From Rhodospirillaceae bacterium (GTDB taxonomy: Bacteria; Pseudomonadota; Alphaproteobacteria; CACIAM-22H2), in contig JALHMR010000005.1 of assembly GCA_022843945.1 (NCBI GenBank), forward strand, positions 1 through 64,000: a stretch of DNA of 64,000 nt, written 5' to 3'. Positions 57,656 through 64,000 of this stretch are shown piece after piece. The notes beneath the pieces were generated by a model. That model did no database searches and was not told the origin of the DNA. It was given only the letters and a program-made list of their open reading frames with translations. A program made the translations under genes and the position numbers. The first letter of the stretch is position 1, and each line of letters begins with the position of its first letter.

Positions 57656-57958
57656 TTGATAGAACCGCAATTACAAGCGGTCGCGAGCCGCCTACGTAAA
57701 CTTGCACGTGATCCGGACTGTGACTGGGCTTTCTGGCAGCACGCCGAACAGGAAATGGACAACGACGGGATTGAATATCCCGACGTCACCAACCTGGTCG
57801 CACGAGGAGCCGTGATTCGCGAAGAGAAGCATGGCCGAGTTTGGAGACAGACCGTTCAGGGTCGCGATAGCGAGGGCGACGGCATCTGCGCTGTTGTTTG
57901 CCTGGATGAGGAGACAAAGAGAATTGATGTTGTGACGGTATGGCGAGTGAAGAAATAG
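57656..57958 (+). CDS. DUF4258 protein, probable toxin of a toxin-antitoxin pair
   Basis: 100 residues from a TTG start (GCAGGATAAC upstream). The DUF4258 pattern is visible: FWQHAEQEMDNDGIEYPDVTNLVARGAVIREEK ... GRDSEGDGICAVVCLDEETKRIDVVTVW. DUF4258 proteins often precede a YgiT/MqsA-type zinc-ribbon HTH gene, as here (73-bp gap), and are thought to be RelE/MqsR-like RNase toxins. Toxicity is inferred from family and context. Confidence 0.75.
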   Translation: MIEPQLQAVASRLRKLARDPDCDWAFWQHAEQEMDNDGIEYPDVTNLVARGAVIREEKHGRVWRQTVQGRDSEGDGICAVVCLDEETKRIDVVTVWRVKK

Positions 57959-58031
57959 GGGCTGGTGCCGCGTGGCACCAAAAACCGGGGGGACGATGAC
58001 GATTACGACGATAAAGGCGAAGGAGGACTTT

Positions 58032-58577
58032 ATGGGCAATTGCAAGCAGTGCGGGGGCATGACGCGCCGCTTGTCCATGGGTCAGTTTGAGACTGACCGC
58101 ATGGGGATTCCATTGGTGCTGGTCGAGTCCGTGGATCAAGAAACCTGCGATTCCTGCGGCGCGCGGGCGCACATCATTCCCGATATGGCGGGACTAGTAG
58201 CGGCCGTAGCGATGTCGCTCGTCTTGGCACCGTACAAGCTCAATGGGCGCGAAATCCGGTTTTTGCGTAAGGCGGCCGGGTGGAGCAGCAAGGAGCTTGC
58301 CGACAGGCTCGATGTTGCGGCGGAGTCCATTACGCGCTGGGAGAAGGGCCAGGCCGTCGGCGATTCAATGGAGCGCGTGCTTCGGATGAAACTTGGTGGC
58401 GAACTACATCCTAGGGCGCCGGCCATCGATTACGATCCGGAAGACGTGCTCAACATGAAAATTCAACCGATGCGCCCCGCCAATCTGGAGCCACGGCGTT
58501 TCCGTCGGGTGCTGGTCAAGATTCCAAAGCAGCCAATGGAGCCGCTATGGACGGAGCCAACGCTGGTGGCCGCATAA
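58032..58577 (+). CDS. MqsA/YgiT-type antitoxin-regulator with zinc ribbon and HTH
   Basis: 181 residues from ATG 58032, chosen for its AGGAGG site at 58021-58026; ATG 57996 is a possible longer start. The N-terminal zinc ribbon has Cys4-x2-Cys7 and Cys39-x2-Cys42. An Xre-like HTH covers about 70-112 (NGREIRFLRKAAGWSSKELADRLDVAAESITRWEKG). The C-terminal extension of about 60 residues is not part of MqsA. It should bind the palindrome over the promoter at 57575-57597 and neutralise the upstream product. Confidence 0.82.
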   Translation: MGNCKQCGGMTRRLSMGQFETDRMGIPLVLVESVDQETCDSCGARAHIIPDMAGLVAAVAMSLVLAPYKLNGREIRFLRKAAGWSSKELADRLDVAAESITRWEKGQAVGDSMERVLRMKLGGELHPRAPAIDYDPEDVLNMKIQPMRPANLEPRRFRRVLVKIPKQPMEPLWTEPTLVAA

Positions 58578-58600
58578 ACTCTTAACGAGGGATCGAGTGA

Positions 58601-58627
58601 AGCCCGGCCTCGTGCCGGGCTTTTTTT
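58601..58627 (+). terminator. Intrinsic terminator after the toxin-antitoxin pair
   Basis: AGCCCGGC (58601-58608), loop CTCGT, GCCGGGCT (58614-58621), followed by six more T. It separates the toxin-antitoxin unit from the transposase promoter. Confidence 0.92.
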
Positions 58628-58633
58628 GTGCTA

Positions 58634-58672
58634 TTGACAATGCTAGAACGCTCAAGCATACTGTTCAGTATG
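58634..58672 (+). promoter_or_regulatory. Transposase promoter with overlapping palindrome
   Basis: TTGACA (58634-58639), 17-bp spacer, CATACT (58657-58662). CATACTG-TT-CAGTATG (58657-58672) is a perfect palindrome that covers the -10 box and the transposase start codon. Expected transcription start is at or next to the ATG at 58670. Confidence 0.65.
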
Positions 58673-59491
58673 AACAGGCTGGACATACAGAAGCGCGCCC
58701 AGATCATCGGCCTCCTGGTCGAGGGCAATAGCCTCCGCGCCGCTTCCCGTTTGGCCGACGTTTCGATCAACACGGTAACGAAGCTTCTCGTGGACGTGGG
58801 CATGGCCGCGATGTCCTACCAGGACGAGCACCTGCGGAACCTGCCTTGCAAGCGCATCCAGGTTGACGAGATTTGGGCCTTCGTCGGCGCGAAGCAGGCC
58901 AACGCCAGCCCCGAACAGAAGGCGCAAGGCTGGGGCGATATCTGGACGTGGACTGCGATCTGCGCCGATACGAAGATCATTCCGTGCTGGCTCGTTGGCC
59001 CGCGCAACCTAGAGGCCGCCAAGTATTTCCTTGAGGATCTATCGCTGCGGCTTAAGGACCGCGTGCAGCTTACGTCCGATGGCTGGGGCGGCTACAAGCA
59101 GGCGGTTGACCGCGCGTTCGGCGAAGAGATTGACTACGCGCAGCTCGTGAAGGTTTACGCGAGCGTGGTTACCGGAGGCCCGTCGCGCTACAGCCCGCCC
59201 CCTTGCGTCGGCGCTGAGAAGCACGCGGTTATCGGCCGGCCGGTGAAGCGCGATGTTTCTACGTCCTACATTGAGCGCAGCAACCTCACCATGCGGATGA
59301 ACATGCGGCGCTTTACCCGTCTAACCAACGCCTTCTCAAAGAAGGTCGAGAACCACGCTCACGCCGTGTCGCTTCACTTCATGTATTACAACTTCGGCCG
59401 TATCCATAAGTCGCTGCGCGTTACCCCGGCCATGGCAGCCGGCGTTGCGGATCACGTTTGGTCGCTGGAAGAGATCGCGGCCTTGGCTTAG
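58670..59491 (+). CDS. IS1-family-like DDE transposase
   Basis: 273 residues from ATG 58670; no ribosome site precedes it and the mRNA is probably leaderless. The N-terminal HTH (about 5-42: QIIGLLVEGNSLRAASRLADVSINTVTKLL) is followed by the catalytic core with Asp66 (RIQVDEIWAF), Asp137 (QLTSDGWGGY) and Glu202 (VSTSYIERSNLTMRMNMRRFTRLTNAFSKK). The single-frame form is usual for this IS1-like group, in contrast to the frameshifted E. coli IS1. The frame is intact. It lies in the centre of the 3.3-kb element. Confidence 0.93.
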   Translation: MNRLDIQKRAQIIGLLVEGNSLRAASRLADVSINTVTKLLVDVGMAAMSYQDEHLRNLPCKRIQVDEIWAFVGAKQANASPEQKAQGWGDIWTWTAICADTKIIPCWLVGPRNLEAAKYFLEDLSLRLKDRVQLTSDGWGGYKQAVDRAFGEEIDYAQLVKVYASVVTGGPSRYSPPPCVGAEKHAVIGRPVKRDVSTSYIERSNLTMRMNMRRFTRLTNAFSKKVENHAHAVSLHFMYYNFGRIHKSLRVTPAMAAGVADHVWSLEEIAALA

Positions 59492-59997
59492 TCCGCCATA
59501 ACCCCGTCGCCGCCGTAGAGAATTCGCTTCTGCTTGGCCAGCGAGATCAGCATATCGACCGCTTGGATGTTCCAAGAACGGATGGTTCGGAAGAGATGCA
59601 GAATGTCTTCGATGTTGGGGTCTTTGTTGAACCTGGACGGAACGATTCCGAGAATCGTAATAAAGCAGCGGATCGCGTAGAGCTCGTTAGTGAGCATTGC
59701 CCACTTCGTCGGGACGCATTCGGTTTCACTGCCGAACGGTCGAACCAGCACCGCCACCACTGCCGTCATGGCCGCGATCTTGTCTACGTTCACCAGCTGG
59801 GTCCTGCCGTAGGTATTGCGCCGCTTGTATCGTTTTAGCTCCAAGAGGTATCGCGTCACGAGCGCTTCGATGCGCTCTTCGTCCAATAGAATTTCTTTTG
59901 ATTTCCCGCCTGCGTCCCGATGCAAATGCCGAAAATCAGTGCGTGCTTCGCGAGCCCACCCTAGGAGCAGGCCCCGACGCCGTATGGGGTCAACCAC
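59488..59997 (-). CDS. Hypothetical protein, transposon cargo
   Basis: 169 residues from a GTG at 59997. No motif recognised. It is helical with a basic middle (LLELKRYKRRNTYGRTQ) and a moderately hydrophobic stretch (VDKIAAMTAVVAVLVRPF). It is convergent with the transposase gene and their stop codons overlap by 4 bp. It lies inside the element and shares its lower GC content. Confidence 0.55.
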   Translation of the reverse strand: MVDPIRRRGLLLGWAREARTDFRHLHRDAGGKSKEILLDEERIEALVTRYLLELKRYKRRNTYGRTQLVNVDKIAAMTAVVAVLVRPFGSETECVPTKWAMLTNELYAIRCFITILGIVPSRFNKDPNIEDILHLFRTIRSWNIQAVDMLISLAKQKRILYGGDGVMAD

Positions 59998-60015
59998 GCG
60001 AAAACGCGGTGTTAA

Positions 60016-60237
60016 TTAGGGCAGGGCGTTTACCAGCCGTTTCGCAAGGGCATTGAACGATGAGCGCGTTTTACGGCCGAACGCCCTAGCCTTCGCCTCC
60101 TCAAACTGAGGCGAACTATTGCGCGGCTTCCAGTTGTTGACCGCGTCCGCGTTGTCCCCTACGTACGTTGGCCGGTCGTAAAACCGACCCCCTCCGTTTC
60201 GTACTTCCTTTTTGGCCTTGGTCTGCATCTTAGCCAT
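60016..60237 (-). CDS. Small hypothetical protein, transposon cargo
   Basis: 73 residues if translation starts at ATG 60237 (AAAAAGGG upstream). Longer in-frame starts up to 60441 add sequence with poor codon use. It is a basic, polar protein (MAKMQTKAKKEVRNGGGRFYDRPTYVG ... RSSFNALAKRLVNALP). No family recognised. The 300 bp between it and the right end (60238-60538) contain no other gene I can support. Confidence 0.5.
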   Translation of the reverse strand: MAKMQTKAKKEVRNGGGRFYDRPTYVGDNADAVNNWKPRNSSPQFEEAKARAFGRKTRSSFNALAKRLVNALP

Positions 60238-60538
60238 CCGTCGCCCTTTTTCCTGAGGACAACGGAACCATGCCGCCACACGGGACGGCGAAGGGAAGAT
60301 CCGGGGTGCCTCAGAACAACAAAAGAGTACCGCCCGGGCTGCTGTCCCTTCAAGAGACATTGTCAAGGCACTTTCCTCAAAATTTCGGGGGTTTAGAGGA
60401 AAAATTAACCTTTTGGTAACCCCGGTATCGCGTGATCCCATGGGGTTGTGAACACACCTTCAATCCAAAAAGGTGGGTCGAGGCTTAGTGTGACGTGACA
60501 CCCCGCGTTTATAAAGCCGATGATTTCTGGGGATAACC

Positions 60539-60556
60539 TCAAACTGAGACACTACC
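60539..60556. repeat. Right terminal inverted repeat of the IS1-like transposon
   Basis: TCAAACTGAGACACTACC, the inverted copy of 57238-57255 with one mismatch. Confidence 0.88.
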
Positions 60557-60564
60557 GGATAAGC
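60557..60564. repeat. Right 8-bp target-site duplication
   Basis: GGATAAGC, same as 57230-57237. It marks the original target between plsC and nrdJ. Confidence 0.85.
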
Positions 60565-60751
60565 ATCGCTGCGCTTGCCTCCGCGGGGCCGAGTTATCAG
60601 CCGTGGAAGGCGAAAATAAGCCAGAAAATGCCTTTTATTTCTGTGTGTTATACCTATATATGCCTGTGGAAACATAACAGGAACAGGCCTTGACCCCCGG
60701 CCTGCCGCACGCCTAGACTCCCTGCCCATTCCCGCAAAGGCCGGCTTTTCC

Positions 60752-63142
60752 ATGCGCCCCATCGCTGCCGTCTCCCAGCAGATCTGGGACATGAAATACC
60801 GCCTGAAGAGCGAGGGGGGGACTCCGGTCGATCAGACGATCGGAGACACCTGGGCGCGTATCGCCGGGGCGCTGGCCGCTTCGGAGAGCGATACCGCGAC
60901 CTGGTCCGGGCGTTTTGCGACAGCCCTGGAAGACTTCAAGTTCCTGCCCGCCGGCCGCATTGTCGCGGGTGCCGGCACCGGGCGCAGCGTCACGCTGTTC
61001 AACTGCTTCGTCATGGGCACGGTGCCCGACGACATGGCGGGGATCTTCACGCACCTGAAGGAAGCCGCGCTGACCATGCAGCAGGGCGGCGGCATCGGTT
61101 ACGACTTCTCCACCCTGCGGCCCAAGGGCGCGCGGGTGAAGGGCGTGGGCGCCGACGCCTCGGGGCCGCTGACCTTCATGGATGTCTGGGACGCCATGTG
61201 CAAGACCATCATGAGCGCCGGCCACCGCCGCGGCGCCATGATGGCGACGATGATCTGCGATCATCCGGACATCGAGGCCTTCATCGAGGCCAAGCGCGAG
61301 CCCGGGCGCCTGCGCATGTTCAACCTCTCCGTCCTCATCACCGACGCCTTCATGCAGGCGGTGAAGGAAGACGCGCCCTGGGAGCTCAAGTTCGGCGGCA
61401 CCAGCTACAAGACGGTGCGCGCCCGCGAGCTGTGGGACCGCATCATGCGCTCGACCTACGGCTTCGCCGAGCCCGGCGTGATCTTCATCGACCGCATCAA
61501 CCGGCGGAACAACCTGCACTACGCCGAGACGATCCGGGCCACCAACCCGTGCGGCGAACAGCCGCTGCCGCCCTACGGCGCCTGCCTGCTCGGCTCGATC
61601 AACCTCGCCGCCCTGGTCAAGGACCCGTTCACCGAATCAGCCCATCTCGACGAGGCCGAGTTCGACCGCCTTGTGCCGCTCGCGGTGCGCATGATGGACA
61701 ATGCCATCGACGTCTCGCGCTTCCCCCTGCCCGAGCAGCAGGCCGAAGCGAAAGCAAAACGTCGCATCGGGCTGGGCGTCACCGGTCTGGCCGACGCGCT
61801 GATCTTCTGCGGCACGCGCTACGGCAGCGAGAAGGCCGTGCAGCTCACCGAGACATGGATGCGCCGGCTGCAGCGCCAGGCCTATCTCGCCTCGATCGAG
61901 ATCGCCAAGGAGAAGGGCGCCTTCCCGCTCTTCGACGCCGGGCCGTTCCTGGCCAGCGAAACGGTCGCCGCCCTCGACAAGGACGTGAAGGACGGCATCG
62001 CCCGGCACGGCATCCGCAACGCGCTGCTGACCTCGATCGCGCCGACCGGCACGATCTCGCTGCTCGCCGACAACGTCTCCTCGGGCCTCGAGCCAGTGTT
62101 CAGCTTCGCCTATACCCGCAACATCCTGATGCCCGACGGCACGCGCCGCACCGAAGAGGTCAGCGACTACGCCTACCGCACCTTCCGCCGGATGTTCGGC
62201 GACCAGGCGGAGATACCCGACTACTTCGTCGACGCCCAGCGCCTGTCGCCCGGCGACCACGTGGTCATGCAGGCCGCCTGCCAGAAATACGTCGACGCCT
62301 CTATTTCCAAGACCATCAATTGCCCCGAGGACATCTCCTTCGAGGCCTTCAAGGACGTCTACCTGCAGGCCTACGAGCTGGGCTGCAAGGGCTGCACGAC
62401 GTATCGCCCCAACGACATCACCGGCTCGGTGCTGGCGGTCAAGGAAGAGGCCAAGCGCGCCGCCAAGCCGGTGCAGACCGCCCTGCCCTTCAACAAGCCG
62501 GCGGTGCGGCCGGCAGACCCGTTCGAGGCGGGGGGCGTGGTCTACATGACCCAGCCGCTCGACCGGCCCGAAGCGCTCCCGGGGCGCACCTACAAGGTGA
62601 AATGGCCGGACAGCGAGCACGCCATCTACATCACGCTCAACGACGTGATCATGGACGGGCGGCGCCGGCCCTTCGAGGTCTTCATCAACTCCAAGAACAT
62701 GGAGCACTACGCCTGGACCGTGGCGCTGACGCGCATGATCTCGGCCGTGTTCCGGCGCGGCGGCGACGTATCGTTCGTGGTCGACGAGCTCAAGGCCGTG
62801 TTCGATCCGCGCGGCGGCCAGTGGATGGGCGGGCGCTACGTGCCCTCCCTCCTTGCCGCCATCGGCGAGGTGATCGAGCGCCACATGATCGATATCGGCT
62901 TCCTCACCGCCCCCGGGCGGCCGCATGCCGACCCTTACGCCGCCGGGCCGCTGGTGGCGGTGGCCGGCGGCACGGACGAGCCGCGGCCGGATATCCAGGC
63001 GATGCCCTCTTCCGGCGGCAGCACGACCGGCGGCCGGGTCTCGGCCTTCATGCGCCAGTGCCCGAAATGCGGCAGCGCCTCGCTGATCCGCCAGGAAGGC
63101 TGCGACAACTGCACGAGCTGCGATTACAGCAAGTGCGCGTGA
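60752..63142 (+). CDS. nrdJ: Adenosylcobalamin-dependent (class II) ribonucleotide reductase
   Basis: 796 residues. It reduces ribonucleotides to deoxyribonucleotides with a B12 radical. N-terminal FLPAGRIVAGAGTGRSVTLFNCFVMG, the catalytic NPCGEQPLPPYGACLLGSINLAALV and PTGTISLLADNVSSGLEPVFSFAYTRN are typical of the NrdJ/VdaA group. Cys residues CQKYVDASISKTINCPED and a C-terminal zinc-ribbon (CPKCGS ... CDNCTSCDYSKC) complete it. No AdoCbl riboswitch is visible upstream. A CTATATAT core at about 60652-60659 resembles half of an NrdR box. Confidence 0.97.
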   Translation: MRPIAAVSQQIWDMKYRLKSEGGTPVDQTIGDTWARIAGALAASESDTATWSGRFATALEDFKFLPAGRIVAGAGTGRSVTLFNCFVMGTVPDDMAGIFTHLKEAALTMQQGGGIGYDFSTLRPKGARVKGVGADASGPLTFMDVWDAMCKTIMSAGHRRGAMMATMICDHPDIEAFIEAKREPGRLRMFNLSVLITDAFMQAVKEDAPWELKFGGTSYKTVRARELWDRIMRSTYGFAEPGVIFIDRINRRNNLHYAETIRATNPCGEQPLPPYGACLLGSINLAALVKDPFTESAHLDEAEFDRLVPLAVRMMDNAIDVSRFPLPEQQAEAKAKRRIGLGVTGLADALIFCGTRYGSEKAVQLTETWMRRLQRQAYLASIEIAKEKGAFPLFDAGPFLASETVAALDKDVKDGIARHGIRNALLTSIAPTGTISLLADNVSSGLEPVFSFAYTRNILMPDGTRRTEEVSDYAYRTFRRMFGDQAEIPDYFVDAQRLSPGDHVVMQAACQKYVDASISKTINCPEDISFEAFKDVYLQAYELGCKGCTTYRPNDITGSVLAVKEEAKRAAKPVQTALPFNKPAVRPADPFEAGGVVYMTQPLDRPEALPGRTYKVKWPDSEHAIYITLNDVIMDGRRRPFEVFINSKNMEHYAWTVALTRMISAVFRRGGDVSFVVDELKAVFDPRGGQWMGGRYVPSLLAAIGEVIERHMIDIGFLTAPGRPHADPYAAGPLVAVAGGTDEPRPDIQAMPSSGGSTTGGRVSAFMRQCPKCGSASLIRQEGCDNCTSCDYSKCA

Positions 63143-63230
63143 GACGGCCTTAAGGCCCTTCGCTCGCCGCCCCTTGGTCACCGGCCCTTAACCCGGCATG
63201 ATCGACGGCCGAGCTGACAGGAGCCTCGCC

Positions 63231-64000
63231 ATGAGACGAGCACTACTCGCGGGTCTGGTGTTCTTCGGCGCCGTGAGCGCGGCGGCCGCGCAGGAGCCGT
63301 CGCTCGCGCAAGCCGAGATACGCCTCGCCGCCATCAACGCGCTGGCCCGCGCCCACTACGCCAAGGCCCGCGACGCGGCCCTGGCCGATGCGCCGGTGAT
63401 CGTGGTGGCGCCCGAGAGCGTGACGCTGGTCCACAAGGGCACCAGCGAAAGCCCGGCCTATCTGCCGGCGCGCTATCACCACATGAAGGCCCTGGGCCAT
63501 GTGGCTTTAGGCCTCTGGGCGCTGCTGGAGCCGAATCTCGGCCGGCCGGTCGATGCCGGGCTGGGCGCGGCGCTGGCGACCTACCGGCGGGAGCTCGACG
63601 GGCTGCTGCCGCATGTCGGAGCGCTGGGCCTGCGCTGGGACGACGCCAAGCGCCAGCGCGAGATCCTGACCACCACCATCGAGTTCATCGAGGCCGTGGC
63701 CAAAGCCGGCCGCGTCGGGGCGGAGGAGCGCGCCGCCTGGGCCGACGCCATCGGTCCGGCCCTGCTGGGCAATGCCTACGACGCCGCCGAGGCGCAGCTC
63801 GTCGCCCTGCACGCGCTGATCGAGCGCTGGCGCGCCGCCCTGCCGGAAGAGGACTGGGCGCGGCTGCGAGTCGTGGTGCTGGGCCCGAATCGACCGCGCG
63901 AGGCGCATCCGCCGCTGGCCTATTTCCAGCGCCGGCTGGGCGAAGCCGCAATCGGGGCGCGCCTCATCACCGCCGACAACGTGACCACGCCCGAAGGCGG
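63231..64000 (+). CDS. Secreted hypothetical protein, cut by the window end
   Basis: The frame opens with ATG 63231 (ACAGGAG at 63216-63222) and is still open at 64000 (256 codons). A signal peptide MRRALLAGLVFFGAVSAAAA is followed by a helical, Ala/Leu/Arg-rich periplasmic domain (ALARAHYAKARDAALADAPVIVV ... YHHMKALGHVALGLWALLEP). No enzymatic motif is recognised. Codon use is typical of the host. The open minus-strand frames here are its shadows. Confidence 0.78.
   Translation, partial: MRRALLAGLVFFGAVSAAAAQEPSLAQAEIRLAAINALARAHYAKARDAALADAPVIVVAPESVTLVHKGTSESPAYLPARYHHMKALGHVALGLWALLEPNLGRPVDAGLGAALATYRRELDGLLPHVGALGLRWDDAKRQREILTTTIEFIEAVAKAGRVGAEERAAWADAIGPALLGNAYDAAEAQLVALHALIERWRAALPEEDWARLRVVVLGPNRPREAHPPLAYFQRRLGEAAIGARLITADNVTTPEG

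Larger units (their letters stand above)
57238..60556. mobile_element. IS1-like transposon carrying a toxin-antitoxin pair and other cargo
   Basis: A 3,319-bp element. Ends are 18-bp inverted repeats with one mismatch, GGTCGTGTCTCAGTTTGA at 57238-57255 against GGTAGTGTCTCAGTTTGA read on the minus strand at 60556-60539. They are flanked by 8-bp direct repeats GGATAAGC. It contains a basic protein gene, a DUF4258/MqsA-like pair, an IS1-type transposase and two minus-strand ORFs, all with lower GC than the host. Termini starting GGT and 8-9-bp duplications suit the IS1 family. It interrupts the plsC-nrdJ intergenic region. Confidence 0.87.

Noticed and set aside
60565-60751. Adenosylcobalamin riboswitch upstream of nrdJ
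   Set aside because: No B12-box-like core or long conserved leader is visible in the 187 bp; only an AT-rich NrdR-like half motif.
1-64000. CRISPR arrays, rRNA or tRNA genes
   Set aside because: No regularly spaced direct repeats and no tRNA T-loop/acceptor pairing were found on either strand by eye.

Overview
The window is about 64 kb of high-GC DNA from an alphaproteobacterium. Gene content fits the Rhodospirillales/Hyphomicrobiales sphere, with a Reyranella-like flavour; the genus is inferred. Supporting signs are the conserved block tlpA / argH-lipoprotein-lysA-TIGR02302 / zinc-ribbon / ftsE-ftsX-gmhB-ydcF-plsC, the neighbourhood HIG1-type membrane protein / cobalamin adenosyltransferase / etfBA / 3-hydroxybutyryl-CoA dehydrogenase, a B12-dependent ribonucleotide reductase, many Bug-type binding proteins, and families of short dispersed intergenic repeats. 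I saw no rRNA, tRNA or CRISPR array.

Layout. 0-7 kb is accessory: an IS110-like transposase tail, a Nudix gene, a barnase/barstar-type RNase and inhibitor pair wrapped in dispersed repeats, a low-GC pentapeptide-repeat membrane protein, a nuclease with homing-endonuclease-associated repeats, and an IS1595-family element with perfect 36-bp terminal inverted repeats and a passenger gene. 7-20 kb is chromosomal metabolism and transport: adenosyltransferase, regulators, etfBA-hbd, a tandem trio of small membrane paralogues, a cNMP-gated K+ channel, and a divergent HxlR/EamA pair. 20-29 kb is transport: MATE, a CorC-like protein, a NitT/TauT-type ABC system and a tripartite tricarboxylate transporter (TTT). 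29-34 kb is a compact four-gene acyl-transfer operon: SGNH-like membrane protein, MBOAT, FkbH-like HAD protein and acyl carrier protein. 34-46 kb is mixed hydrolases and efflux, including an unannotated tiny gene at 36.4 kb. 46-57 kb is the conserved argH-lysA / ftsEX / plsC housekeeping stretch. 57.2-60.6 kb is an IS1-like transposon with 8-bp target duplications carrying a toxin-antitoxin pair. nrdJ and a secreted protein cut by the window edge close the window.

The most unusual element is at 36.36-36.45 kb on the minus strand. A 23-codon ORF starts with GTG and is preceded by a 17-nt perfect complement of the 16S rRNA 3' end, with an intrinsic terminator downstream. This matches the architecture of the extended-Shine-Dalgarno small mRNAs (rreB/rreR) known from other alphaproteobacteria. 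A TTGAC-N4-GTCAA (FNR/FixK-type) site lies between it and a divergent DUF2892 gene. Other good leads are the FkbH/ACP/MBOAT/SGNH operon, the two cargo-bearing transposons, and a pair of homologous 38-39-residue membrane peptides 15 kb apart.

Coordinates of starts were chosen from ribosome-binding sites, overlaps with the previous gene and family length. Function calls rest on reading motifs by eye; no database search was possible.
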